From the NCBI RefSeq assembly GCF_003589595.1, contig NW_020653945.1:2448157-2512156 (forward strand): DNA of 64,000 nucleotides. The letters run 5' to 3'. The position numbers were made by a program, and so were the translations under genes. The stretch is from Hyposmocoma kahamanoa (Eukaryota > Arthropoda > Insecta > Lepidoptera > Cosmopterigidae). The notes beneath the pieces are model-generated. The model was not told where the DNA came from. It worked only from the letters and a program-made list of their open reading frames with translations, and did no database searches. Within the stretch, counting starts at the first letter, position 1, and every line of letters begins with the position of its first letter. Below, one piece after another: positions 1 to 14,600 of the stretch.

Positions 1-200
1 TGAAGTCGGCTTCGGAGATGACGATCGGCGGCGGCGGCTGCGCCTGGTCGTCGTCGCTGTCGCCCTCGTCGTCGGCGGTGTCGGCGCCGGCGCCGCCCGC
101 CCTGCGCGCCTGCGTGGCGGCAGACAGCTCGGCCAGCAGCGCCGACAGCTGCTCGCCGCCCACGAACGACGCCTCCAGGGTCACGAGGTTTTCCTCTTCT
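1..200 (-). CDS. Smg7: SMG7 exon 13 (truncated by window edge)
   Basis: The acceptor is CTATTCAG at 201-203 and the first base completes an Arg codon (AG|A) from exon 12. It encodes EEENLVTLEASFVGG, a Leu/Ala helix, an acidic DDEGDSDDD stretch and a PPPP run ending in IVISEADF. The frame is open to base 1, so the exon continues to the left. The exon is about 68% GC, against the AT-rich intron at 201 onward. Confidence 0.88.
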
Positions 201-3200
201 CTGAATAGACGACCGAATTCATTTTATCTTGTCATGTGGGTCTTGCGTAGTAATGATAGAAACGCTTAGTCCACATTAATTTTATTGTAGAAGGTATAAC
301 AAAATAGGGAAAAGGTGAAGGAAAAGGAAAAGAAGGGAAGGGCCCAAAAGGGTCTGTGTTCGTATGAAATATATTGCTGCTTTATAAGCACTTAGGTTTA
401 CGTGATTGAAGGACACGTCGTTTCTCCTTGAGAATTTTGATGGGACTGACCAGGGATCGAAGCAAACGAAGAATGACGAAGAAAAAGAATTAGAGAACGA
501 TTCAAAATTTTAAAAGCAAGTGGCCAGGAACCATAGAAGAGGGTGATAAAAAAGTGGGATGACGATAAAAGAGGTCGTATTGTCACAATCTTACCGACTC
601 GAGTGATTTTTTTTATTAAAAAATATCGCTTGAGTGCACATTTGTAAGTTGTCAATATTTTCGTTTACGAGCAAATGTCACTCAACGCTTGCTATGGCTG
701 AGGATAGTTATTTTAGGCTGGTTTCAGTGGAGTGCGGATTTATCTGAGGACCATCCGCGCGGAGTAACACGTGTGGCGTTAAAACATCGTTTTACAATGA
801 CGGGGATTGCTCCGTACGGAACACGCTCCGCGTGAACTCCGCACTAGCCACCCGTGCGTTCATTGTGGGCGACAGTCTTCCGTGAATATCCGCATTAAAT
901 TAAATACTCGATTCAGAGCCCTGTTGATTCGACGCATGCGGATGGTCCGTATGGACCGTACGTAAAGCTGTGGAACCAGCCTTATAATCAATCACATGCA
1001 GAATCTTGATCGCATGGTAACATATTATAAGACGCCGAATGGGCCGTTAAGAGGGAGCAGAGGAAAAATTCCTAATCTTCGATTTGATTTTAGAGGGGTA
1101 TATCCACTTTAAAGTTAATAATAAAATATTGTATTAGTAAGTACACGATATATTCAAGCATAGATATTAATCAGAAACATAAAACAATAAAGTTTCCTCG
1201 ATAGACAAAAATCACGAAATGACCTCTAATTTTCACATTTTTTCGATTTGTCCTCGAAATGCTACAGGTTATTAGGACAAAAACTAGATAAGTAATTATA
1301 TTTATGCGTGATCGACAACTATCACTACGGATTTTTTTTGAATCCCTTTAGTTTTAGAGTTATTCCGCTAAAAGGATTTGGTACTTTTAATGCGCAAAAT
1401 TTAACATCTCCTGTCGCATGTCACGCGAACTTCAGGCATATATTTGTTTCACAAATTTGGGCGGAGCCAACGTCAAAACTTTTTTGGCATGAGAGCTCTT
1501 AACATAGGAGAGATTGAGACGTATCTAGAGGTCTGAATATGTCATTTGGCCGATATGCAATTAAATACCGGACGCTTGTTAATACGGGCGTTAGAAACGT
1601 AGCTTATTAATAGTAAACCTTACGATCAATCCTAAGGCATTAACACCGCAATAGGAAATGATGGACATTGTATGCAATTATAATTTCATACCACCTTGTG
1701 ACAAATCTGACCCCTCTTTACTAGCCACTTACTTTTAAAATTTTGAATCGGTCTCGAATTCCCTTTTCCTCCACTATTCTTACATTCGTTCCGTCGTCAC
1801 TCCCATCAAAATTCTCAAAACGAGAGTAATTAATTGTAATTCTTTATATTATTTTATTTGTTATAGTAGACTATCATATATATCTATCATATAGATCTAT
1901 CATATATGTATGATAGATCATCGAGTATAGATGTTTGCTGTTTTTTCCACACCACCGAATGGAACAGCCCTCCATTGTTAGAAATATTATCTTTATTACA
2001 ATAAATACAGAATATTTTTGTAATATACGGAGACATACACACAGGTCAGGTGTTGGTGCTGCACTATTTCAGCTTTGTAATTTGTGATTTCAGCGTAAAC
2101 GAGACTTGATATTTAAAAGAGATAATAAGGCTTATTTGCCTGATCAGTTGCCAGGGATGGATGGCCCATATTACGTCTCTATTTCTGGTTATATACTCGA
2201 TGTAATCTATTCATTTCCCTTTTTAAAATAAATTATGCGGCTCCAGCCTTCTGCATTCTCATTTCGCTAAGGTTAGGCGACATATTTTTTTTGTAGCAGT
2301 AGAACTCCTTGTGAAAGTGTTCGTCTAAGGTAGTACTGCCACCTTGGTAGGGTAGTTCTGCCGCCAAGCAGTAATGTCAGCATTACTGCGTTCCGATTTT
2401 AAAGGGTAGGGTTGACAGGCACATGGGACTTGTCAACTTATGTCTCAGGGTGTAGGGCGCTGTGGTAGTGCACCTTAGATCTTTGCAAATTAAAGCTCTG
2501 AGTGGCACTGCAACTGTTATGGACAGGCGTGTAGCTTACCATCACGCGCACGACTTGTTCGTCCCGTCACTTGATGTTATAAAAAAAAAAAATCTTTAAA
2601 CTAAACTACTTACCTATAAGTAAGATGTTCAGGGCGTAAATGGGCGAGCTTCTTAGCGAGCTGAATGAGGCGGTACGCGCGAACCTTGTGTTCCAGTTCT
2701 GGCTCGTTACTCAAACAGGTTGAAGACACCTCGCAAGGCGACCTGGAACACGGATACGAGTCAGCGTGATACCACGGTCTAGGCGGTTTTCCACCGGCGA
2801 GGCGAGACGAGGATTGAAATTTGCATAACAAAATTTCAATTCTCTCCTAGCCTATCTTCGGTTGAAATGGTCTGGATTGACGAGGATGGGCGAGGTGAGA
2901 ATTGAAATATTTATTGATGTAATATTGAACCGTATTGCTGCCAACATAGAGTTAATTTAACTCTGCAACGGAAACACGATTTCTCACGCGAGATCGCGAT
3001 GGCTTTTCATATCAATAGCGAGATTGTGGGGCACTGTTATTTGAGATTTAAAAAAATACGTTTCATCTGATTCTTCTTCCATCAACAAATTTAATAATAA
3101 CAATTTAATGAACAGCACTGAATCTTCAAGATCCACAATCACAGCGCGAGCTCGCGATTGTGCGCGCAAGTTAGCTATTAATGGCATTTTTGGTGGAAAT

Positions 3201-5613
3201 AGACTGGGGAGATTTCAACTCTCGTCTCTCCTCGTCTCGTCTCGCCTCGTCGTGCAGGTGGAAAACCACCTTTACGTTGACAATCCAGTAGCTATTGTGA
3301 GGTGATAAGAATATTGTCCTTAAATTGACTGGTGATATGCTTTTAGGCACATGTTCCAGAAGAAATTAACCTGGTACTGTAAAATTCCTTGTTCCTAAAA
3401 AAAATTGAGGACACGGTCGCATGACAGGAGGGAAAGCCACCAATCGCAGATCACTGTATCGTATATAATGTTTAAATGATACGTTAGAAACAAGTTTTAC
3501 GACTATTTATTACAGGCACTCACTCGTTGTCAGGAAGGTCATCTGGCAGCCTTCCACCATAAGTGTCCCAGGCAGCGTGGTCTGCGAAGCGCAGGCCTTT
3601 TAGTGCTTCCTCCAGTGGCAGAAAACCGTGCAGCTCCTCTTCTTCGGGAAGGGGTACCGTCTCATCTAAACAATACGATTGATATTCAGTACTAAGTAGT
3701 CGTGCCTTTGTATTGGTATGCACTAAGTTTTTAACCGACTTCAAAAAAGGAGGAGGTTCTCGACTGTATTTTTTTTTTGCGTGTAAAATTAGCGATTACT
3801 TCTGTCATTTGTGAACCGATTTCAATGGTTATTTTTTAATTGGAAAGGGGGTATTTCATTCAAGGACTCGAGGATGGCAAATTATTAATACTTTCCGTTA
3901 ACCGCTTTCAATAAAACTTGGCAAATAGATGTAATTCCAATGAAAATTAAATGTTATTTTGACCTAGACCTGATCTGATGGTGGAAATGGCAGACCAGTG
4001 AAAGAAACTCCTCAAGAGTGTACATCTGCTACCTTGTGTATGGGCTCACATGATTTGTTTTATCGAAGATTTGTACATGCGTTTCAGGGGGTCAGTATTA
4101 CTCGATCAAATTAAAAAACGATGCGAATGTATTAAACAGCAGTTGTAGACCCCCAGTCACCGTTGAGCGAACGCGGAGAAGCAAGCCGCGGCCTGTACGT
4201 ACACTTGTTGGCGAGCAGCTGCTGCGCGCAGGGCGCGAGGCGGTTGAGCGCGTGCGCCAGCGCCGCCCACAGCTGCGGCCGCGCCGCCCACGCCGCGCTC
4301 AGCAGCACCTGGTCGTGCGTCGACAGCCACTGCAGCCACACCAGCACTGCCACGGAATGCCGTTGAGCAATGGAGTAACACTTAATCTATTCGTTTCTTA
4401 CTTTGCCGGGAAAACAGGAATAGAGGGTATCGATAAAAGCCAGCAAGAGGTTAAGGATACCACGATTATAGTTTACAGTTGAATGTTGAGAAATGTACAG
4501 TTGTGTCTTTTTCTCTTGTTCGCAAACAGGTAACTAGTAATTATAAAATAAATGATACTCGGATTAGTCGAGCTTAATCAGTCAAAGACTTAGGCACATG
4601 GTTGGACACTGAGCTCACTTTCCGAGAACATAGCACAAAAATTTGTAAATCTTCCCGCAAGTGTTTCGTCTTAAGACAATCAAAGTCTTTAAAAACCAAC
4701 GTAACGTCGTGTCTTTTGTAGAACTCTTTTGTTCGAAGCAAATTGGAATGTAACGCTACCATTTGGAACTCCGTCCATCACAACCACACACAAACATTAG
4801 AGAAAATTTAGAAGACATTTGCTTGAAACTTATACAAGAAGATGTACGGATATTACCCCTTACTTTATCCCACAGCATTTATTTTAGGCATGGTAAATTA
4901 TAGAATGCTAGAAGTGAGACGCAATCTGGCTCTGGTAACTTATGTGTTTCGTCTGGTACGGGGAATAATATACAACCCATTTTTGTTGTCCAAGGTAGGC
5001 TTTATGGTACCTAGAACTAATCTGGTGCAACTTCATAGAATGAGATTATTTGCAGTACCTAGCACACGATGTAGAGTGAGTGAGATAGCCCTCCTGCCCC
5101 GAGCACTTAGGTCTCTAAATCAGTTGCTTAACTTCGACTCCTCATTGGACCTTTTTGCATGCTCAGAAACAAAATTCATATTTTCCGCAGGACGCTATCT
5201 GGAGTCCTTGACCGGAGACAGCAGTATTAAGTGTTAGTTTATAATGTAATAACAAATGGATTTTATCTTTTTTTGTCATTAATGTTAATCTGTAATAGTT
5301 TATTGTTTATGGTATTGTATTTATAATTTTATCAATTTTCATATTTTATTCACTTTTGTAATTGACTTAAGATTGATTGTACATTTAGCTTTAAGTCTTA
5401 CTATTGCGTTTGGGTTGACTGTAAGCAATATGTAATAAAGAAATAAATAAATAAGATTATTGGACAATAATAAAAAGACGACATTCGTAAAGTTTTTTTT
5501 GGGAAATGACAAACTAGATTAAAAAAAGCGTTTACTTTTTTGTATTGTTGGAAATAGCTTACCTCACACACACCACGCATACACCCACGAACGCACGCAC
5601 GCACGCACGCACA

Positions 5614-5659
<46 letters not shown>

Positions 5660-8600
5660 TTCATACAAATCCTAAAAAATGGACGAAAATAGATAAATTC
5701 TGGTGAATTATTTTTTTTCCACTATGGTGATATTGACTACAAATTTAAATTTGCCTAGTGCCATCAGGTTCTGGTACACCTATACAACAGTTAGTCAACG
5801 ATATGTTCTTAGTGTTTGTTATACAATGCTGCATATACACGTTTAGCGACAATTGGTGACTCACGAGCAGGCAACGCGCGCTGCGGTGGTTCCTCAGCAG
5901 TATACGCCGGCAGTAGCAACGCCAGCACAGCAGCAGCGGCCAAGGACTCCGCTAGAGACGCTGCTTTCGCCTCCCCTTCGGACAACGCGTTGCTGCCGAT
6001 GCTCAGGTCCTCCGTTGATGAATGGACGAGCCAGATTATTACCACGGCCATCTGAATATTACGTCTTTTGTTATCTACAGCGATAAGTTCTAGTAGGCAG
6101 TATTAAATGGCGTATCTTTCTTTTTAACCGACTGTTAAATACTTTGTATTTCTATTNNNNNNNNNNNNNNNNNNNNNNNNNNNNNNNNNNNNNNNNNNNN
6201 NNNNNNNNNNNNNNNNNNNNNNNNNNNNNNNNNNNNNNNNNNNNNNNNNNNNNNNNNNNNNNNNNNNNNNNNNNNNNNNNNNNNNNNNNNNNNNNNNNNN
6301 NNNNNNNNNNNNNNNNNNNNNNNNNNNNNNNNNNNNNNNNNNNNNNNNNNNNNNNNNNNNNNNNNNNNNNNNNNNNNNNNNNNNNNNNNNNNNNNNNNNN
6401 NNNNNNNNNNNNNNNNNNNNNNNNNNNNNNNNNNNNNNNNNNNNNNNNNNNNNNNNNNNNNNNNNNNNNNNNNNNNNNNNNNNNNNNNNNNNNNNNNNNN
6501 NNNNNNNNNNNNNNNNNNNNNNNNNNNNNNNNNNNNNNNNNNNNNNNNNNNNNNNNAGGTATTGGAGGGCAGCTTGAATATATTTGTATACGGCTAAAGT
6601 AGTTGATTTGGTTTTCCTAAAACCATTTTGGCAGTCGTCGAGTATTTTGTATTTTTCTAAAAATGTGTAAAGTCTATTGCACATAGCTTTCTCCAGTACT
6701 TTTGAAAACGACGGTAAAATTGCTATGGGTCTATAATTTTTAGGGTTACTTGTATCGTCTTTTTTATGGGCTGGTTTAATCAGTGATATTTTAAGTAAGT
6801 TAGGAAAATCGCCGTCTCGGAAACTTTGATTTATTAGATATGTAAGTGGTTGAGATAGTTCGTCAGCACATTGCTTAAGTAACGATGGGGGTATCTCGTC
6901 TATGCCGTGACTATGCTTGTTTTTTAGCTGTTTTATAATTTTAATAACTTCTTGTTGTGTTACCGGGTGTAAATATAATGAATTTACAGGGCTGTCGATA
7001 ACAGGTAGTCCTACATTAACCTCATTCTTATTATTATTTTCTCCAATAGTAGCAAAGTAGTTATTGAAAATTTCTGCGATCTGTATTGGACATTCAATCT
7101 CCTCGTTGCCAATTTTTAATTTCATGTTTTTAATTTTTTTATGACGTTTTTTCCCAGTTTTAGCGTTAATAATACCCCACATTGTCTTAATTTTATTTTC
7201 AGAGTTCTTCATTTGTTTTATGTACATCAGCTTTTTTGATATTTTTACACAACGTTTTAATGTTTTGGTGTATGATTTGTAGAAGTTTCTAATAACATTA
7301 CTATTTGTTTCATTTACTAGAATACCTAGTGATCTTTTATGAATACACGACTTTTTTATACCTGTAGTAAGCCAAGTTTTTTTTGTAGTGTTCTTAATTT
7401 TTGTTTTTTGCACTGGGATGTGTTCGTTTAAATGGTGTTTTATTATTTTAAGGAATGAATTATAGTTATAGTCTATTTTGTTATTTGTATCTATGATGTT
7501 TTCCCAATCAAATTCTTTTAATGCATTTTTAAATGAGTTTATTTTGTTTTTTGTAAATATTCTACTTTGTTTATAGAGCATGTGATTTTTACTATGATGC
7601 AGGTCTGAACTTAACTTTAAATTAATGGCTTTATGATCGCACAGGCCATAGTCTTCAACGTACGACTTTTCAACAAGGGTGGTATTATTTGTAAATATAA
7701 GGTCGATACAGGTTGAGGTATTTTTGGTAACTCGGGTAGGTTTTCGAATTAGTTGTTTTAGGTTAAAAGAATGCATTATATTTGTGAGATCTTGGGATTG
7801 TTTGTTTTTTACTTTCATGTTTACATTAAAATCTCCACCTATCACTATATGTTTGCTTTTGTCTTTAGAGTTTAATTTCCTTAGCAATTTGTTCATTTGT
7901 TCATGAAAAATATCCATATGGCGGTCCGCTCTATACAATCCTATGATAATTATATTTAGTTTAGGTATCTCAATGGCGCAAAATTCTACAATGTATTCTA
8001 CAGAGAACTTGACAATATCTTTTCTTTCTATGAAATCTATGCTATCTTTTATCATTAAGCATACCCCTCCTCCCTCGTAATGTTCCCTACATTACAAGTG
8101 GGACTACAATTTTTCACTCCAAAGAAGCGAAATAAGGCATTTTTATACGATTTCGTTAACGTACAAAGCGAAAGTGGCAGACTGAGCTCAAATTTGCGGA
8201 ACTCCGCGAACTGTTGGCACACATGTCACTACAAACTAAGCACTTCTACCATTGACTTATAATTATATGGACGTCGGGTCCGCGCTAAAAAGTGTCCGAA
8301 CTTATAGGGCGTTAAAATCGTATACAGAGCGTCATTCACGCTCTAGTCTTCGTTTGTTCGACTGACAGCGAAGCAAGCAAAATTAGACAGTACTGCGATG
8401 ATATTACAATTTAAATTCAACGTTTTAGCTTTTTCATATTCCTTTAAATGTCACTACGTTTAAATAGGTTGACTTGGGACATTTTTTTCGTGGTTTTTGT
8501 ATTAGACCCGTCGTCCATTTATTTGTAAGTCAATGACTTCTACTGTATTTATTGTTCTGGGAATGTAATCGTAACTAATATAAATGAAAATAAAATCATT

Positions 8601-11600
8601 CGTTAGCAATATTAACAACATTAAACAAAAAAAAAAGGTGCTTTGGTGTAAAAATAAAAAAGAGCTACAATGATAATTATTTAACCATAACTTGGGTAGG
8701 ATGTGACCCTTCAGATCAACCAGTTCAAGCATCTAAGGTCAGGCACGAAGGAAAGTGACGTACTCTACCTTAATGAGTGTCATGGATTCGAAGCTGTCCG
8801 TAGCTACCAGTGCAGTTAGAGATGAATTCAGAGACTCCACTATCGTTGATGCCGTTTCCAACCTACAAGAAAGTTTCTCTAAAGTTTGAACTTACACACA
8901 TATTATCAGTGCTGGGTAAAATTTTATTGCTCTGGCAATTAAAGATTGACAACTAATTAATTGTCAATTGCGAAACAGCAATTAACGATTAATCAATTGT
9001 TAGTTGTGAGAACCGCAATTAACAATTAATTAATTGTTAATTGCTAACCTAACCTAACCGAACCGACCGGTGTGTCAGGACACCCTTAACCCCCCAAAAC
9101 CCATATTCGTAATGACACGTTTATTCGGTTTTAATTGTTAGTTTCAATTGCAATTAATGTAATTAATTTAATTGCAATTAAAATCAAGCGTTGTTGTTGT
9201 TGTTAATAATAACGTACACACTCAACATAGCCCCGCACTAGGGAAACCCTGTGTCGCGGGTGCCATGGACACACACGTAGATAACCACAAATTACACCCA
9301 AACTCACGAGAGAAATAAATGTAGGCCATACAAATATTTCTCCCGGCCCGGGAACCGAACCTGGGACCCACCGTTCGGCCACAGAGGTAGTGTAAATGTT
9401 ATTTAAAGTATAAATGTAACTTGGAGATGTGGTTATAAATTCTAATTAACATGGAGTAGCGGCCAGACTTAACCAATTTCATTTTTGAGAAGGATTCCGA
9501 GCTTATTAACAAAACCACCAGCCACGCAGCCACGCAGAGGTCCCAGGTTCGATTCCCGGGCCGGGAGAAATATTTGTATGGCCTACATTTATTTCTCTCG
9601 TGAGTTTGGGTGTAATTTGTGGTTGTCTATTTGTGTGTCCATGGCACCCGCGACACAGGGTTTCCCTAGTGCGGGGCTATGTTGATTGTGAGCGTTATTA
9701 GTTTCTGTATATTATTTTATTATTGAGGCTGCGATTTGATTGTTTACTTACTCTTCAACATTGTGTATGAGATGCATGGCGCGTATGAGCCCGCTGACGT
9801 ACGCATGCGCGTCGAGGCGGCCTGCGGCGCCCGCAACCGTTTCCGCGGGGGCGGGGGTCACGCCCGGCAACACGGGCAGCACCGACAGGCCTTTCAGCTC
9901 CCGACTGGAATTCACATTACAACTTTATATGAAGACTGTTATCCACGCTTTGTTATGTCAAAAACTTTTAGAGGATATTATATTTATAAATGTATATGTT
10001 AGGCTTAAGTTTAAATTTCAATACTCTGAGACGCAGAGAGAAATGCGCTGTGATACTCCGAGGTCGGTTCCAGGGCACTAAAATTTACACCTTATGATAA
10101 TGCTATTTGGATCGTTATATATTGATAAATGTAATCTCCTCTGCCTTCCCGTCGTCGATTTGCTCTGACACTAATTGACGACTTTGCTGGCCTAACGGTT
10201 CGATTCCCGATCGGACAAATTTGTTCTGTGGTACTCGCAGTATAGAAAATTTCTAAGTTTGAGATCAGTTAATGGTGTGGTTGAAAGGGCTAGGACCTTT
10301 ACGCATAGTTTTGGAATTCCATTTGCAACCAACCAACTTATCTCTTTTTTTAAATACTGATGTAAAATGGAAAGTGGCCTCCAAACATGAAGGAACTCAG
10401 TGCAGTGTCGATACAATGACTGCCCTAGCCACCTCCACCCTGCATGCCTACAAGATGCCTCTTCGCGCCTCGTTTGAAGGACCACATGTCGTAAGACGGA
10501 GGGAATAAGTGCCCTGGAAGAGAGTTCCATTTGTCAACTGTGCGACAGAGGAAGGTGCCACTAAACCTATTATAGTCAAGCCAAGACAACGTCCTCTTTT
10601 TGACAGATAGTTTTAGAGTCGTAACACGTCCAGTTTCATTAGTATCATTAATACTAGTAATATACTAGTTACCAATATAGTATAGTAATTTAGTAGTATT
10701 CATACCCGCCTGAAGTCACAAGGAACAGGAACAACAAGACTATGGCAGGGCTATTTCGCACTTGTACGTATTGATGTGCAATATGCAAATTTGCAGTGAG
10801 AATTTTCTGGTTACTTAAATAATTTGTTAATATTTTTTTGGGCAAAATTGACATTTAATTGTAAATAACACAAGTAAGTAATTATTATTAAAGTATTAAA
10901 GATTTGATATAATGCATTTATTCATGTTTTATCATGTAAATTTTCGTTAATGGCAACACTTACTTAATTTCTGGGGATATTTCTACCATACTACATAATT
11001 TCTTTAATCACATAATAGTACTATCCTGTTGCTTGTGATGCATCACTAGGTGTAAGAAAAAAAATCATAGAACATAACCGTTTATACGACATATCTTAAA
11101 TACAAACTATCACAACTTTAACCCAGATATTAAATGAAATTTAGTGTTATTGTAGTCAACCGAAATAAACACGTTGTTGTTAGTGCTCACAGTGGACATA
11201 AATTATAATATAATTATAATAATATTATTCGTTTCCTATTTGGACAATCATTATTAAGTTACGTACTATCGCCGTTCATAGCTGTCAAACAGAGGATGCT
11301 ATCTTAACTCGACTATAGTTCGCGATCGAAAATTCTCAATCAAATTAATGCAATTCTATGAAAGTGGCTACCAGATAACCGGTTAAAGAGAATCCGGTCA
11401 AGGGTAAAAAAACTCACGTGCTGGTAGCGGCTGCAGCCGCAGCTTGCAGCGTGCGCGCGAGGTTGGTGGGCGCGGGCGGGAAAGGTGCTCGGACGAGCAA
11501 CGAGCGTACGTGCCAATACAGCGCACCCAGCCGGCGCCCGCGCCGCCACCACACCAGCGCCAGTTGGTTGTACGGCTGGCCGGAGTGGGCCGAAAGTACT

Positions 11601-14600
11601 AGCGCGTGTCTATGAACACAACGCAACCCTTTGGCATTTTCACTGCCATCACTTCTAAAACTATCTAGTTTAATTCGCTCTATGTGAAGTTGTAAGCTCC
11701 TTCTATTAATGTTTTAAGTGGTTTAATGTAATAATAGGAAGCTGATAAGCGAAGACGTGTCGACCAACATGATGATGTGGCGCCTCAAGTTTTTTCGCCA
11801 TAGAGGCTAATGGATTTATGTCAACTTTTTTTACCATTTTTTTATTACTTGGAGGCACTGACCTGCCAATAAATGGACGTAGGGTTCGCGCTAAAAAGTG
11901 TCCGCACCTGTAGGGCGTTAAAATCGCATACAGAGCGTCAATCGCGCAACAGTCTTCGTTTGTTCGACTGACAGCGCGGTTGTCAATCATGCAGTACCAA
12001 AAATAACAACTTATAAAGATTACTGCAGTAAAGTGTAAAAACAGGATTTTGTATCATATTTTCACTAAACGAACTTATTGTATTATCATAGTTATCATTT
12101 AAAAATGTTATTTTGTACAGTTTTATAGTATTTAATTTATATATATAAAAAATGAATCGTAAATATAAATGACAAAAGCACACAAAATAATCAAATAGCT
12201 AACTGTCCTTTTTCTACACATTGCATGCGCAAGAGATGGAAAAAGACCTATTACGTCAGTTTCAAGAAGCTTATATATACTTCTTGGTCATTTTCAATTG
12301 TTCGTACCACAAGCGATTGAAATATTTAGAACAAAGAAACTATAGAGTCCCTTTGATTTTAATCATATTTTTAAAATGATTTTTTTTATTAAAGGTTTTT
12401 TTATTAACTAACAAAATATTATTGTACTCGTTTTACGGCTTGAGATTACCTATCAGAAGACAGAAAATAAATTTGCCCGAAATAACCTGAGCTCGAATTT
12501 TCATAACGTCAAATGTATTTTTTTAGGAAGATTGCAAAACAAGAGCTAATAATTTTGGCTTTGTGAAAAGCAACAAAATTACTCGAAAGCGTAACGGTTT
12601 TATTACAAATCAGTTTTCAGAATTACGGATATTTGAGTTTACATTTAGTTGGAATATCGGTACATTTCTTATAGTACACGCTTATTTTTACATTTCTAGT
12701 AATATTTGTATGTATGTATCTGCCCAACTCTTTATTATAATCCTTAAGTAAATTTGTACAAAATTCGACATAATAATATAAATAAAAATTAATTAATATT
12801 TAAGAGAAAGGCTACTCCATTACTCTTATGTTCAAGTATTTGTCAGTCGTAGCTAAATATGGTGTATTTTGTTAAGTTTCCATTAGAAGCTGAATATGGT
12901 GTTTTTGAGCCCTTAAACTGTTGCAAGCAAAATTAGGCAGTAGTGCAATGACGTTAGAATTTAAATTAAATGTTTTAGTTTTTTATATTTCGTTACATGT
13001 CACTACGTTTGTATAGGTTAACTTCGGACATTTTTTTTCGTGGTTTTTGTATTAGACCCGATGTCCATTTATTGGTAGGTCAATGCTTGGAGGTTTCAAA
13101 TTGCTTAGTATGTTTGTATAATTATAAAATTTTTATAAAAAAGAAACCGACCTCTAAAAAGTTTGAGGAATTACATCTTTTTGTCAAATTTTATTTCTAC
13201 CAGTTTCCCACCCTTAGATGTGGAATATTTTCTTCAAATTTAAAAGGGACCAATGAGATACCCTTTTTCCAACAAAAAAAAAAAAACATCAAAATCATAC
13301 ACAAAAAAATACAGTCAAATTGAGAATCTCCACCTTTTTTGAAGCCGATTAAAAATGTAGAAAATATGACAAATTACAATAATAATAATAATAATTAGGC
13401 ATGTTACCACTGGAAATTAGAGAAGCTTTGATAAATGTGACCGTCAGGATGGCTGGTCGCCTGTCGCATCTGTCACTGAGTGTATACTCGAGAATTGCTA
13501 CCTATTTGCTACTATTTTCTACTTTTTCTAAATAATTGCTACCTTTGAGAAATAATTCTGAGAAATAAAATAATAATTGACCAGCCGTTCTGACGTCAGG
13601 AGGGCTGGTCGCCTCATTGCTCAGCATGAAGGAAGCAGATGTTTCAGAAGTATGTATTACTAATAATTGCTACCTATTTACTTTTATTTGCTACTTTCAA
13701 GAATTAAAGGTATAACGCTTCCTATCAACATTAGTTAAAAAAATATAAACGATTGAAAATTTTACGAAGAAGTACCAACAAATTCTGGATTGTTAAAATC
13801 TTTTGCGAAAGCGAATTTGTGTTATTAATTTAGTTCTCCAAAAAAGAAGAGACCATATAGCAGGTGTACGAGCTTTACTTTCGTTTCTTGTAACAAAAAA
13901 AATATTTCGATAAACAGAAAATTTAAATTTATTAAAATTAGACTTTCCGAAGATGTGAAATATTTTTGATGCGGCTGTCATATTTGCATTCCAAAGCAGC
14001 ACAATAAGGCATTTTTCTAGGATTTTCGAAAATTTGCACGAAAGAATGACACAACCATACCATACAAAGCGAAAGTGGCGGACTGAGCTCTGATAGGTCT
14101 TTCAAGACCTATAGTTGGCACGCGTCTTACGCTAACTAACCACTTCTACTGTATTTATTGCATACCTGTAGAAAGTATGAGCGACGCGTAGCTGCTGGCG
14201 GTAGCGTGCCAGGTCGCCAAGATGCACGAGGCAGTGCTGGCAGATGTAGCGCGCGGCGGCTGGCGGCGGGACTCGCGCGCCTCCAGCACCAGACCCGCTG
14301 CCGCCCGCACCCCACCCCTCCACCCATCCTAGGAGCGACGCGCGTCGTCTGACAAACAAATACAGCTGAGGGATTTCGCAGAGAGCACCTTCACCGAGTC
14401 AGTCCTAACTAAAGGACACAAAATATTCGTTGTTGCAATTTAGAATATTGGAATCTTCTTGGAGTTCTTTTTTGAGAAAACAATTTTGGAATAGTAAATT
14501 TTTTGGTCAAAAAATTGGTTAAGTTTTTTAGGGCGGATTGACTCAGTTTCGTTTCAATGTACTGAAAGAAAAAATCGGGACAGCACAAATTGGTAAAATT

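Noticed and set aside
4132..4482. Several overlapping open frames on both strands
   Set aside because: They are shadows of the GC-rich SMG7 exon 10. Only the minus-strand frame with VAVLVWLQWL matches SMG7.
5401..5664. 87-codon minus-strand frame with a Val-Cys repeat
   Set aside because: It is a translation of the CA microsatellite and has no other support.
5816..6086. Plus-strand frames opposite SMG7 exon 9
   Set aside because: Shadows of the antisense coding exon; no splice sites or homology.
11414..11626. Plus- and alternate minus-frame ORFs over SMG7 exon 6
   Set aside because: GC-rich shadow frames. The accepted frame carries GQPYNQLA.
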